Program-made: the position numbers and the translations under genes
Shown here: one piece after another, positions 15,250 to 23,310 of the stretch
How positions within the stretch are numbered: the first letter of the stretch is position 1
How the letters are laid out: every line of letters begins with the position of its first letter
Source: Alphaproteobacteria bacterium
GTDB taxonomy: Bacteria > Desulfobacterota > Binatia > UBA12015
DNA: 40,653 nucleotides
Direction: 5' to 3'
Assembly (NCBI GenBank): GCA_017853315.1
Contig: JAFMJW010000008.1
Coordinates: forward strand, 1 to 40,653
Notes under the pieces: model-generated
What the model was told of the DNA's origin: nothing
Databases searched by the model: none
What the model saw: the letters and a program-made list of their open reading frames with translations, nothing else

Positions 15250-15905
15250 CGAAGGACGGAGACGCGGGAGAATCGGAACCGCGCCCGAAGGCCCGTCCGC
15301 AAGTCCCGGCGACCAGCTACGCGTTTGCCGTGTACATGACGAAGGAGCGTTGGTGCAGCGTCTGGCACCAGGCGAGCCTCGTCGCCGCATGCGCGCCCGG
15401 GGAGATGCTGGAAGTCGGCGTGGGCAACGGGCTGATGGGATTCCTGTGCCGCGACATGGGGATCCGATACCGGTCCATCGACCTCGACGAGGAACTGGGC
15501 CCCGACGTCGTCGCGAGCGTCCAGGAGATTCCCCTGCCGGACCGATCCGTCGACCTCGCCTGCGCCTTCCAGGTCCTCGAGCACCTTCCCTACGACGACG
15601 CACGGCAGGGATTCCGGGAACTGTGCAGGGTGTCCCGCCGCGACGTGCTGCTGAGCCTGCCCCATGCACGGTGGGGGCTCTCGATGGTCCTCTCGCTGCC
15701 GATCCTCGGCACGCTGCGCGCGATCGCCCCGTCCCCGCTTCCTCCGCTCGGCAAGATGATCCCGTCCCATCGCTGGGAGATCGGCCGACGCGGCTTCCCG
15801 CTCCGCCGCATCGTGGCCGATTTCGGATCCGAGGCGCGCCTCCTGAAGACCTTCCGGGTTCCCGAGAACCCCTACCACCAGTTCTTCCACTTCCGGCGCT
15901 CCTGA
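15246..15905 (+). CDS. Class I SAM-dependent methyltransferase
   Basis: 219 residues. ATG 15246 overlaps the pyruvyl transferase stop (ATGA). Motif I is MLEVGVGNGLMGF, with an acidic IDLDEELG as motif II; motif IV reads LACAFQVLEHLPYDDA, typical of the methyltransf_11 group. A conserved SHRWEIGRRGFPLRRI follows near residue 178. It is cytoplasmic with no membrane segment beyond one hydrophobic stretch (LSMVLSLPILGTLRAI). Coupling to the pyruvyl transferase suggests methylation of a sugar or lipid-linked glycan, but small-molecule targets are equally possible from sequence. Confidence 0.82.
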   Translation: MTKDGDAGESEPRPKARPQVPATSYAFAVYMTKERWCSVWHQASLVAACAPGEMLEVGVGNGLMGFLCRDMGIRYRSIDLDEELGPDVVASVQEIPLPDRSVDLACAFQVLEHLPYDDARQGFRELCRVSRRDVLLSLPHARWGLSMVLSLPILGTLRAIAPSPLPPLGKMIPSHRWEIGRRGFPLRRIVADFGSEARLLKTFRVPENPYHQFFHFRRS

Positions 15906-15923
15906 ACGCGGAGCGATCCGCGG

Positions 15924-15958
15924 TCGACGACTTGCGCAAGCCGCGGGCTTCGTCGACG
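15924..15958 (+). terminator. Stem-loop after the methyltransferase gene
   Basis: GTCGACGA (15924-15931) pairs with TCGTCGAC (15951-15958), and the loop holds a small inner hairpin (AGCC-gcg-GGCT). It begins 19 nt past the stop codon and ends before the dprA promoter. It lacks a U-run, so factor-independent termination is uncertain. Confidence 0.35.
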
Positions 15959-16023
15959 AAAGCCGCGCGCGCGTCGCCCCCCGATTCATGCGCGGCGGGA
16001 CATGGTCCCGGTCGGACCGCTCG

Positions 16024-16031
16024 CCTAGTTC
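16024..16031 (+). promoter_or_regulatory. CTAG-type -10 of dprA, predicting a leaderless mRNA
   Basis: CCTAGTTC contains TAGTTC (16026-16031), ending 6 nt before the GTG start at 16038, so normal initiation would begin at or within a base or two of that codon. No Shine-Dalgarno is present. The -35 is weak (TGGTCC about 17 nt upstream). Confidence 0.45.
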
Positions 16032-16037
16032 CACGGC

Positions 16038-16943
16038 GTGAACGAGATCCGACTCACGGCAGGCGATCGCGGCTACCCGGAGACCCTGCGCCACCTCGCG
16101 GACCCGCCGGCCGCTCTCCACCTCCGCGGCGCGCAGGCCGTCGAACTCGCGAGCGGAGGTCCGTGGCCGGCCGCGGTCGCGATCGTCGGGGCGCGCGACG
16201 CGACGGCCTACGGGCTCGCCGTCGCGCGCGACCTCGGCCGACGGCTGGCCGAGGCCGGGGTGGTCGTCGTGAGCGGACTCGCCGTGGGCATCGACGCCGC
16301 GGCTCACCGCGGGGCCCTCGAGGCCGGGGGCACGACGTTTGCCGTGATCGGCTGCGGCACCGACGTCGACTACCCGAGGACGAACGCCCGCCTGCGCGAG
16401 GAGATCCTGGAGACCGGCCTCGTGCTCGGCGAGCAGGCGCCGGGGACCCCGGCGCTGGGCCACCACTTCCCGGCGCGGAACCGGATCCTGTCGGCGCTCT
16501 CGATGGGGGTCGTGGTCGTCGAGGCGACGCTGCGCAGCGGGTCGCTCTCCTCCGCCCGCCACGCCCTCGAGCAGGGGCGCGAGGTCTTCGCCGTGCCCGG
16601 GCCGGTCACCTCGCCGCGGTCTCGCGGGCCCCATTGGCTTCTGAAGCAGGGGGCCCGTCTCGTCGAGGGGGTCGAGGACGTTCTCGGGGAGTTGCCGGGG
16701 CTGTCGCAGTTGTCCCCCCGAGGCTTGCCCGGCGGGCTGTCGCAGCCCTGCGTCGAAATTCTCGAGGCCATCTCCGGGGGAGCGACCAGCGTGGACGCGA
16801 TCGCTCTCCGGCTCGGCCGGAAAGTGCCCGGAATCCTTGAGGACCTCCTGGTTTTGGAACTCCGTGGGGAGGTTCTCCGGGGGCCTGCCGGCAGCCTCGC
16901 AAGGGCCTCCTCGACAGGCCGGTCCGCCGGGGAGCAGGATTGA
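16038..16943 (+). CDS. dprA: DNA-processing protein DprA (Smf)
   Basis: 301 residues from a GTG start. The Rossmann-like core shows VAIVGARDATAYG, VVSGLAVGIDAAAHRGALE, FAVIGCGTDVDYPRTN, HHFPARNRILSALS and VEATLRSGSLSSARHALEQG, the full signature of DprA. The C-terminal 70 residues (PCVEILEAISGGATSVDAIA) form the small winged-helix-like domain common in the family. DprA binds incoming single-stranded DNA and loads RecA during natural transformation; it is widespread also in bacteria not known to be competent. It is followed by topA after 57 nt, a frequent pairing. Upstream there is no Shine-Dalgarno, only a CTAG -10 element. Confidence 0.93.
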   Translation: MNEIRLTAGDRGYPETLRHLADPPAALHLRGAQAVELASGGPWPAAVAIVGARDATAYGLAVARDLGRRLAEAGVVVVSGLAVGIDAAAHRGALEAGGTTFAVIGCGTDVDYPRTNARLREEILETGLVLGEQAPGTPALGHHFPARNRILSALSMGVVVVEATLRSGSLSSARHALEQGREVFAVPGPVTSPRSRGPHWLLKQGARLVEGVEDVLGELPGLSQLSPRGLPGGLSQPCVEILEAISGGATSVDAIALRLGRKVPGILEDLLVLELRGEVLRGPAGSLARASSTGRSAGEQD

Positions 16944-16968
16944 CGGACCCCGAAACCGGAGTTAGCCC
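16940..16968 (+). promoter_or_regulatory. Promoter of topA overlapping the dprA stop codon
   Basis: TTGACG (16940-16945; five of six consensus bases) contains the dprA stop TGA. After 17 nt comes TAGCCC (16963-16968). The start near 16975 leaves a leader of about 25 nt with a purine-rich AGAGGGGGGG ribosome site. This would allow topA to be expressed separately from dprA. Confidence 0.5.
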
Positions 16969-17000
16969 GTCGCGTCTCGGAGAGGGGGGGCCGGACGACG

Positions 17001-19793
17001 ATGGAGAAGGGGATCACGAAAGCACGTTCCCGCCGCGCTGCCGCCCCCCGTCCATCCGGTCGGGACGGGTCGGCCCGGGTCCCGGCCGGCGGCTACGATC
17101 TCGTGATCGTCGAGAGCCCGGCCAAGGCCAAGACCATCGAGAAGTACCTGGGGCCGGGCTTCGTCGTGAAGGCGTCGGTCGGCCACATCCGCGACCTGCC
17201 GAAGTCCTCGAAAGCGCCGAAGGGTGCGAAGGAAGCGGTGCCCGGCGTCGACCTGGACAACGACTTCGCCCCCACCTACGAGATCGCCGCCGACAAGGCG
17301 AAGACCGTGGCGGAGTTGCGGAAGCTCGCCCGGGGCGCCCGCGAGATCTGGTTCGCCACCGACCTCGACCGCGAGGGAGAGGCCATTGCCTGGCACCTGA
17401 CCCAGGTGCTCGGCGTCGATCCCCTCCAGGCCAAGCGGGTCACGTTCGACGCCATCACGAAGTCGGAGGTGCAGCGGGCCTTCCAGCAGCCGCGCGCCAT
17501 CAACATGCCGCGGGTCGAGGCCCAGCAGGCCCGGCGGATCATCGACCGCATCGTCGGCTACCGGGTGTCGCCCGTCTTGTGGAAGAAGGTCGCCGGCGGA
17601 CTCTCGGCCGGCCGCGTGCAGAGCGTGGCCGCGCGGATCGTGGTCGAGCGCGAGCAGGAGATCCGCGCGTTCACGCCCTCCGAGTCGTGGGAGGTGAAGG
17701 CCGCCCTGACCTTCGACGTGACCCGGGCGGCCGGGCTCCACGGCGAATGGTCCGCGTTCATGGCCCGCCGCGACGAGCGGAACCGTCCGCCGCTCGTCCG
17801 CGACCAGATGGCCTGGATGGCGGAACGCCGGGCCTTCTCCGGCGACCTCGTCGAACTGGGCGGCAAGGCCTTCGACATCGGGGCGAAGAACACGTCCGAC
17901 GTCGACCTCGCCGAGGCTGCCCGCAGCGCGGCCGAGGCCGTGGGCCTGCTCGACCTGCGAGTGGAACGCGAGACCGCCGCCGACGGCAAGGGCCGCGGCA
18001 AGAACGTGGTGCGGATCTCCGGTCGGCCCGACCCCGAGGCCCGCTACGCCGTCGAGTCGATCGACGTCACGCGCACGAGATCCCGGCCGTCCCCCCCGTT
18101 CATCACGAGCACGCTCCAGCAGGCGGCCTCGAGCCGACTCGGCATGTCCACCGACCGTGTCATGCGGATCGCGCAGCAACTCTACGAGGGCATCGACCTG
18201 CCGGGCGAAGGCCGCGTCGGTCTCATCACCTACATGCGGACCGACTCGACGAACCTCTCGCGCGAGGCCGTCGACATGGCCCGAAGCTACCTCCGGGAGA
18301 AGCACGGCGACGCCTACGTGCCGGAGAAGCCGCGGATCTACGCGAGCTCCAACGAGAACGCGCAGGAAGCCCACGAGGCGATTCGCCCCACCGACGCGGC
18401 TCGCGAGCCCGACCACGTCGCGTCCGCTCTCACCGACGAGCAACTCAAGCTCTACAGGCTCATCTGGCAGAGTTTCCTCGGCTGCCAGGCGACCGACGCC
18501 GAGTGGGACTCGACGGCGGTGCGACTGCGGCGAAGCGACCGCGACACGGGAGCCGTCTTCAAGGCCAACGGCCGGGTTCTGAAGTTCGACGGCTTCTACC
18601 GCATCACGGGTACGCCGCGCGACGACGGCGACCAGGTGCTTCCGGAAATCGCGAAGGGAGACGTGGTCGCCCCGTTCTCCATCGACCCGCGGCAGAAGTT
18701 CCAGTCGCCTCCTCCCCGCTACACCGAGGCCACGCTCGTGAAGAAGATGGAGGAGGAGGGCATCGGCCGCCCCTCCACCTACGCGAGCATCATCAACGTG
18801 ATCGAGGACCGCGGCTACGTGACCCAGCAGGACCGTCGCTTCCATGCCACCGCGCTGGGCGAGTCGGTGACGGGCTTCCTCAAGCGGGGCTTCCGCGACC
18901 AGTTCATCGAGATCGGCTACACGCGCGGGATCGAGCAGGAGTTCGACCAGGTCGCCCTGGGCACGAAGAAGTGGACCGAGGTGCTCCGCGAGTTCCACGG
19001 AGAGCTCGAACCCAAGCTCGAGTCGGCCCTGCAGGAGCCCCACGAGAAGGCGAAGTCGGAACCGTCCCCCTACGCATGCCCGGAGTGCGGCCGACGGCTC
19101 GAGTTCCGCCTCGGCGGCAAGGGAGAGTTCCTCTCCTGCAGCGGCTACAACGAGAAGGTGATCGAGGAGCCGGCGAAGCCGGCGACCGGCAAGGGTGCCA
19201 GGGCGAAGAAGTCCACGAAGAAGGCGAAGCCCAAGGAAAAGCCGGCCTGCACCTTCGCCATGCCGGTCGACCGCCAGCGGCGACCGCTGCTGCCGGAGCA
19301 GATCGACCTGCTGTCGCCGGCGGGCGTGCCGATGGTCAAGCGGACGGGACGCTTCGGCGACTTCCTCGTCGAGGACAAGCCCCGGCCCCCGAAGCCTCCG
19401 CGCGGCAAGGCTGCGGCAGGAGTCCCGACGGAGCCGCCGCCGTTCATCCTGAACCTCGATCGCAAGGGTGCGCTGCGGTTTCCGGCACCGCCCCCGCTGG
19501 TCACCGACATCGCGTGCACGAAGTGCGGCGCTCCGATGAACCTGCGCGAAGGCAAGCGGGGGCCGTGGCTCGGCTGCAGCGGCTTTCCGAGGTGCCGGGG
19601 TCGGGAGGCGTTCGGCAAGCTTCCGGAGGCGACGCAGAAGGGACTCGAGCGGCAGCTCGCCGAACTTCTCCGCGGTCACACGCGACTGGAGCTCACCCGT
19701 CGTGACGGGCGAACGCCGGTGCCGGAAGGCACGCCGCTCGCCGCGCTGCAGATGGAGGGCGGCGTGGCCGTCCTGCCGCCGTTCGCGGGCTGA
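17001..19793 (+). CDS. topA: DNA topoisomerase I (type IA)
   Basis: 930 residues. The Toprim domain begins YDLVIVESPAKAKTIEKYLG (residues about 33-52), with VGHIRDLPKS and the acidic triad region TDLDREGEAIAWHL. The active-site tyrosine is Tyr411 in GLITYMRTDSTNLS, and GRPSTYASIINVIEDRGYV closes the catalytic core near residue 610. The tail holds two topoisomerase zinc ribbons: the second is complete (CTKCG ... CSGFPRC), while the first (CPECG ... CSGYNEK) lacks its fourth cysteine and is followed by a Lys-rich insert of about 20 residues. The first 32 residues are a basic, probably flexible extension. The enzyme relaxes negative supercoils. ATG 17001 is chosen for its purine-rich ribosome site 10 nt upstream. 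Confidence 0.96.
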   Translation: MEKGITKARSRRAAAPRPSGRDGSARVPAGGYDLVIVESPAKAKTIEKYLGPGFVVKASVGHIRDLPKSSKAPKGAKEAVPGVDLDNDFAPTYEIAADKAKTVAELRKLARGAREIWFATDLDREGEAIAWHLTQVLGVDPLQAKRVTFDAITKSEVQRAFQQPRAINMPRVEAQQARRIIDRIVGYRVSPVLWKKVAGGLSAGRVQSVAARIVVEREQEIRAFTPSESWEVKAALTFDVTRAAGLHGEWSAFMARRDERNRPPLVRDQMAWMAERRAFSGDLVELGGKAFDIGAKNTSDVDLAEAARSAAEAVGLLDLRVERETAADGKGRGKNVVRISGRPDPEARYAVESIDVTRTRSRPSPPFITSTLQQAASSRLGMSTDRVMRIAQQLYEGIDLPGEGRVGLITYMRTDSTNLSREAVDMARSYLREKHGDAYVPEKPRIYASSNENAQEAHEAIRPTDAAREPDHVASALTDEQLKLYRLIWQSFLGCQATDAEWDSTAVRLRRSDRDTGAVFKANGRVLKFDGFYRITGTPRDDGDQVLPEIAKGDVVAPFSIDPRQKFQSPPPRYTEATLVKKMEEEGIGRPSTYASIINVIEDRGYVTQQDRRFHATALGESVTGFLKRGFRDQFIEIGYTRGIEQEFDQVALGTKKWTEVLREFHGELEPKLESALQEPHEKAKSEPSPYACPECGRRLEFRLGGKGEFLSCSGYNEKVIEEPAKPATGKGARAKKSTKKAKPKEKPACTFAMPVDRQRRPLLPEQIDLLSPAGVPMVKRTGRFGDFLVEDKPRPPKPPRGKAAAGVPTEPPPFILNLDRKGALRFPAPPPLVTDIACTKCGAPMNLREGKRGPWLGCSGFPRCRGREAFGKLPEATQKGLERQLAELLRGHTRLELTRRDGRTPVPEGTPLAALQMEGGVAVLPPFAG

Positions 19794-19806
19794 GCCCCGA
19801 GCGGCG

Positions 19807-20388
19807 TCAGAGTCTCAAGCGCTGAGGTCCGGCGCGCCGGCCTTCCATCCGCGAGAGGATCGCGCCGAGCGCCATCCCGGCCAGCAGGATGCCCGCGCCG
19901 GTCAGCCACTCGCGATGGCGGGCTTCGCGACGGATCGCATCCTGCGCGGCGAGCAGGCGGTCGATCTCCGCCTGCTGCGCGCGCGTCTTCGCATCCGCCG
20001 AGTCGACCATGTCGCGCAGCTGCCTCGAGGCGTCGCCTTCCCTGGCGAGCTTCGTCCGCAGCACCTCGATCTCCCGTGTCATCGCCGCGGCGCGCGCGGT
20101 GGGCGGGGGATCGGTCTGAACCTTCGACGCCGCGACCCAGCCCTCGGTCCCGTCGTCCGTCTTGACGTGCGACCAGCCGCCGGAGGTCTCGAACAGCTCG
20201 ACCCTCTCGGCCGGGGCTGCGAAGCCCACCACGCGTGCGGCCACGTCGGGCGCGCGCCGCACGCTCACCTGCTGTCCTCCCGCGATCCACCCGGTTTCCG
20301 CCGCCGCGAGCCCGACCGACGCGAACTCCAGGGCCACGAGCCAGGCGAGCACGATGCGGGCACACGCGCCCCGTGAGAACCTTCCCAT
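19807..20388 (-). CDS. SH3-and-anchor domain protein (YgiM/TIGR04211-like)
   Basis: 193 residues with the full family layout. A signal peptide covers about 1-30 (RIVLAWLVALEFASVGLAAA). A bacterial SH3 domain spans about 33-90 (QQVSVRRAPDVAARVVGF ... WSHVKTDDGTEGWVAASKV). A helical coiled coil spans about 98-155 (MTREIEVLRTKLAREGDASR). One C-terminal transmembrane helix (LTGAGILLAGMALGAIL) and a basic tail (SRMEGRRAGPQRLRL) follow. The protein would be inner-membrane anchored with the SH3 domain in the periplasm, where such domains contact peptidoglycan. Start ATG 20388 has a clear GGGGAGG Shine-Dalgarno. It ends 13 nt from the topA stop (convergent) and is divergent from the secreted protease. 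Confidence 0.85.
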   Translation of the reverse strand: MGRFSRGACARIVLAWLVALEFASVGLAAAETGWIAGGQQVSVRRAPDVAARVVGFAAPAERVELFETSGGWSHVKTDDGTEGWVAASKVQTDPPPTARAAAMTREIEVLRTKLAREGDASRQLRDMVDSADAKTRAQQAEIDRLLAAQDAIRREARHREWLTGAGILLAGMALGAILSRMEGRRAGPQRLRL

Positions 20389-20426
20389 CCGCCACCTCCC
20401 CGCCGGGGGAAGCCCCGCGTGAGGAA

Positions 20427-20456
20427 TCTCTAGCACGACGTCGGGGCGGGGCCGAA
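20427..20456 (-). promoter_or_regulatory. Promoter of SH3/anchor gene
   Basis: Minus strand TTCGGC (20456-20451), 18 nt, TAGAGA (20432-20427), with the CTAG tetramer at 20430-20433. The -10 is identical to that of ggt. A leader of about 35 nt carries a Shine-Dalgarno, so this transcript is not leaderless. The -35 match is poor. Confidence 0.4.
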
Positions 20457-20493
20457 CCGACCTCGCGGGCGCCGGCGGGCGCCGATCGACCCG

Positions 20494-20525
20494 TTGACAG
20501 TGCTTTGCGGTCGGCGCGTCCTGAT
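20494..20525 (+). promoter_or_regulatory. Candidate promoter of secreted protease
   Basis: Exact TTGACA at 20494-20499. At 17-18 nt the -10 is poor; CCTGAT at 20520-20525 (20-nt spacer) is the best match. It is 98 nt from the ATG. It may need an activator or use another sigma factor. Confidence 0.3.
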
Positions 20526-20623
20526 CTCGGGTCGCCGAGGCGGCACCGCGACGAGGAGCGACGAAGGATTGCGACGGTCGGAAGGGCGCGGTGCCCCTCC
20601 TGACGGCGGCCGGGAGGTGTCTC

Positions 20624-21796
20624 ATGGGCTCTCGCGATCTTCGGCTGAGGATGGGGACGGGCTTGCAGCCAGGGCTCCGTCCGGCGAAGTGGTTGCTGGC
20701 CGCCTTTCTGTTCGCGGCGTGGTCGTTCGCCGCATGGGCCGAGGCCGCACCCGTCGGCGTCGAGGGCGGCGGAGGCGGCCCCACGGGCGGGTGGACCCCC
20801 GAACGCATGCAGGCGGCGCAGGCGCTGCCGATGTCGGCGCCGGAGGCCGGGGCCCCGGCCGACTCGTCCGCGGCGGAGCCGGTCGGCGAGCCCCAGTGGG
20901 GGGCCGGCGCCGAGGCGACGGTGGAGTTGCCCCCGGGCGTGCGGCTGTGGCCGGAGGCCCCCGGTGCGTTTCCGTCCGTCGACCCGTCGGCACCGGCCGC
21001 CGCAGGCGACGACCCGAGCAGCAGCGGGACGTCGGGGTGCCCGTTCTCGAGTTCGCGCCTCACGCCTCCCTCCGCAGACAACAAGTTCCCCTACCGCATG
21101 GCCGGCAAGCTCTTCTTCACGGTGCCCGGGGTCGGCGACTACGTCTGCTCCGCTTCGATGATCCGCCCGCGGGTCCTGCTGACCGCGGGGCATTGCGTTC
21201 ACCGCGGCAGCGGCGGCCTGGCCGGCTGGCACACCAACTTCCTGTACTGCCCGGGCTGGCGCAACGGAGCGAGCCGCTACGGATGCTGGACGACCGCCTA
21301 CGCGGCAGTCACGAACGACTGGTACGCGTCGGGAGGCGTCTTCCCCAACGCGTCCGACTTCGGGATGCTCGAGACCGCCGACCAGTCGATCTCCGGCGTG
21401 CCGACGAAGCTCGGTTTGCTGACCGGCTACTTCGGCTATTGGACGCTCTCGCTGGCCGCCAACCACGTCCACATGCTCGGCTACCCGGTCGGCTTCGACA
21501 GCGGGAACCGCATGCACCAGGTCACCTCGGGATGGTGCTACGCGGGCGGATCCAATACCGAGCGGTACGGCTCCGACATGCGCGGCGGTTCGAGCGGCGG
21601 GCCGTGGGTGCAGGACTTCGGGGCGGTCTCGAACGGACAGACGCTCGCGAATCCCGCCGGCCCGAACCTGGTGGTGGGCGTGACGTCGTACCTGAACGTC
21701 TCGACCGACCCGCAGTACCTGGGCTCGTCGGTGCCGGACCAGAGGTTCACGAGCCTGCTCACGTTCGTCTGCAATCACCGGGCGGGGAACTGCTGA
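20624..21796 (+). CDS. Secreted trypsin-like (S1) serine protease
   Basis: 390 residues from ATG 20624 (Shine-Dalgarno GGGAGG). A signal peptide spans about residues 18-43 (WLLAAFLFAAWSFAAWA). A low-complexity Gly/Pro/Ala/Ser region of about 110 residues follows, probably a propeptide or flexible spacer. The protease domain starts near residue 150 (KFPYRMAGKLFFTV). The triad is visible: His190 in LLTAGHC, Asp245 in NASDFGMLE and Ser324 in GGSSGGPW. Several cysteines (CSAS, GHC, YCPGW, YGCW, GWCY and a pair in the last 13 residues) suggest disulfides. The fold resembles glutamyl endopeptidase/V8-like extracellular proteases more than chymotrypsin. No membrane anchor or sorting signal is seen, so release to the periplasm or outside is expected. 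It could degrade external protein or process surface proteins. Confidence 0.85.
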   Translation: MGSRDLRLRMGTGLQPGLRPAKWLLAAFLFAAWSFAAWAEAAPVGVEGGGGGPTGGWTPERMQAAQALPMSAPEAGAPADSSAAEPVGEPQWGAGAEATVELPPGVRLWPEAPGAFPSVDPSAPAAAGDDPSSSGTSGCPFSSSRLTPPSADNKFPYRMAGKLFFTVPGVGDYVCSASMIRPRVLLTAGHCVHRGSGGLAGWHTNFLYCPGWRNGASRYGCWTTAYAAVTNDWYASGGVFPNASDFGMLETADQSISGVPTKLGLLTGYFGYWTLSLAANHVHMLGYPVGFDSGNRMHQVTSGWCYAGGSNTERYGSDMRGGSSGGPWVQDFGAVSNGQTLANPAGPNLVVGVTSYLNVSTDPQYLGSSVPDQRFTSLLTFVCNHRAGNC

Positions 21797-21866
21797 ACCG
21801 CCAGGCCGTCCGCGCGGCCCCGGCATGACCGGGGCCGCGCACGTCGGCCCGCTCCCGCCCGGGGGC

Positions 21867-22943
21867 TCAGGCGATCACGCTGCGGATCACCTCGCCCGAC
21901 TCCATCGCGCGAAACGCGTCGTTCACCTCGTCGAGCCGGATCCGGCGCGAGACCATCGCGCCGACGTCGAGGCGCCCGGCCTCGATCAGGCCCACGAAGC
22001 GCTGGAAGTCGCGGCGCACGCGCGCCGAGCCGTACTTGCTGCCGAGGATCCGCTTCTCGTCGTAGAAGAGGCCGAAGGCGGGCAGGGTGACCTGCGCGTC
22101 GACCCGCGCCATGCCGACGACGACGACCGTGCCGCCCTTGCGCGCCATCGCCCACGCCTCGCGGATCGTCTCGGGGAGCCCCACCGCCTCGAACGCGTAA
22201 TCGGCACCGCGGCCGCCGGTGAGGCGCTTCACCTGTCGCGAGGCGTCCCCGTCCGAGGGATCGATCGCGTCGGTCGCGCCGAAGGCGAGCGCCTGCTCGC
22301 GCTTCATCGCGACCCGGTCGATCGCGACGATGCGCGACGCCCCCGCGATCCGCGCGCCCTGCACGATCGCCTGGCCGACGCCGCCGCAGCCGACCACCGC
22401 GACCGACGCTCCGGGTTCGACGCGCGCGGTGTTGAGCGCGGCCCCGAGCCCGGTCGTCACGCCGCAGCCGATCAGCGCGAGCTGCTCGTCGGGCAGGTCG
22501 GTCTCGATCCGCACGACCGAGTGCTCGCTCGCGGTGAAGGTCTCGGCGAAGGTGCCGAGGCCGGTGAAGGCGAGGTAGGGGCTCCCGCCGGGCCGCGTGC
22601 CGCGGGTCGCGCCGGCGGCGCGGCCCTCGAAGTCGCAGAGGTTGGAGCGGTCCTGCTCGCAGTACCAGCAGGTGCCGCAGGCGGGGACGAAGGACGCGAT
22701 GACGCGGTCGCCCTTGCGGACCCGGGTGACCGCGCTGCCGACCTCGACCACCCTTCCCGCGGCCTCGTGCCCGAGCACGACGCCGTCGGGCATGCGGAGG
22801 TAGCCGTTCACGACGGAGAGATCGGAGTGGCAGACGCCGCTCGCCCCGATCTCGACGACCACGTCGCCCGGGCCCGGCGGCGCAGGGGTCACGTCCTCGA
22901 TCGAGAGTGGCTGGCCTTGTCCGACGTAGACGGCTGCTCGCAC
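21867..22943 (-). CDS. Zinc-dependent alcohol dehydrogenase (MDR family)
   Basis: 358 residues from GTG 22943 with a strong GGAGGAG ribosome site. The catalytic zinc ligands are the Cys of GVCHSDLS, the His of LGHEAAG and the Cys of [11 protein letters not shown]. The structural zinc lobe is [15 protein letters not shown]. The nucleotide fold is [12 protein letters not shown] with an aspartate in IAIDR-type sequence ([11 protein letters not shown]), favouring NAD(H). The architecture matches class III/aryl-alcohol and mycothiol-type dehydrogenases, oxidising a primary alcohol or a thiol-aldehyde adduct. The substrate is unknown; it could serve the fatty-alcohol or aromatic pathways implied elsewhere in the window. 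The reading frame open upstream of 22943 to 23771 is Arg/Pro-rich, antisense to trmFO in part, and not coding. It is convergent with the protease gene. Confidence 0.9.
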   Translation of the reverse strand: MRAAVYVGQGQPLSIEDVTPAPPGPGDVVVEIGASGVCHSDLSVVNGYLRMPDGVVLGHEAAGRVVEVGSAVTRVRKGDRVIASFVPACGTCWYCEQDRSNLCDFEGRAAGATRGTRPGGSPYLAFTGLGTFAETFTASEHSVVRIETDLPDEQLALIGCGVTTGLGAALNTARVEPGASVAVVGCGGVGQAIVQGARIAGASRIVAIDRVAMKREQALAFGATDAIDPSDGDASRQVKRLTGGRGADYAFEAVGLPETIREAWAMARKGGTVVVVGMARVDAQVTLPAFGLFYDEKRILGSKYGSARVRRDFQRFVGLIEAGRLDVGAMVSRRIRLDEVNDAFRAMESGEVIRSVIA

Positions 22944-23310
22944 GTGGTTCTCCTCCGGGGTTCGGGGCGTGCGGGTTCCGTGTGCCGACGGCCGGGTGGC
23001 TCGCGGCGAACGGGAGTCGCACCGACCGCAGGTATCACCTCGCCTCGGTCGAGGTCCACGGTGCACTGCGCTCGACGACATCGGGCGACGTGCCGGCGTC
23101 CGACACCGTCCCCGGGAGCCTGTCCCGCGATGCGCGGCTGCCGGGTTCGCGGAGTCGAGCGCGACGTGCTCCCGGCGGAAAGCGGATGCGGCGCGCGCGG
23201 GCTTCCCCTGCGCCAGCGACGTCGATGCGTCCACCGGCGCCGAAAACGGGAAAACACGCCTTCCGCGCCGGTCCTTCCCCGCGGGGAGGCCGAAGGCTAC
23301 GAGTGACTCC
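22944..23310. other. Intergenic region between alcohol dehydrogenase and trmFO
   Basis: 367 bp with no supported gene; several open frames cross it on both strands, but their products are Arg/Pro-rich composition artefacts. Possible control elements are few. GATACC (minus, 23036-23031) could be a -10 for the dehydrogenase with a long leader. TACGAG (23298-23303) ends 7 nt before the trmFO ATG and could be a -10 giving a leaderless mRNA, but no -35 is convincing. The stretch 23241-23256 (CGAAAACGGGAAAACA) is unusually A-rich. No RNA gene or riboswitch was recognised. Confidence 0.45.

Larger units (their letters stand above)
20389..20623. other. Divergent regulatory region, SH3 protein / secreted protease
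   Basis: 235 bp without a gene; the GTG at 20591 in the protease frame is a possible but less likely start. It contains the CTAG-type promoter of the SH3 gene (20427-20456) and an exact TTGACA at 20494-20499 facing the protease. A short AT-richer stretch lies at 20562-20570. Confidence 0.5.

Noticed and set aside
22889..23310. Small ORFs in the alcohol dehydrogenase-trmFO gap
   Set aside because: Products are Arg/Pro/Ser-rich on both strands, with no ribosome site and no recognisable motif.
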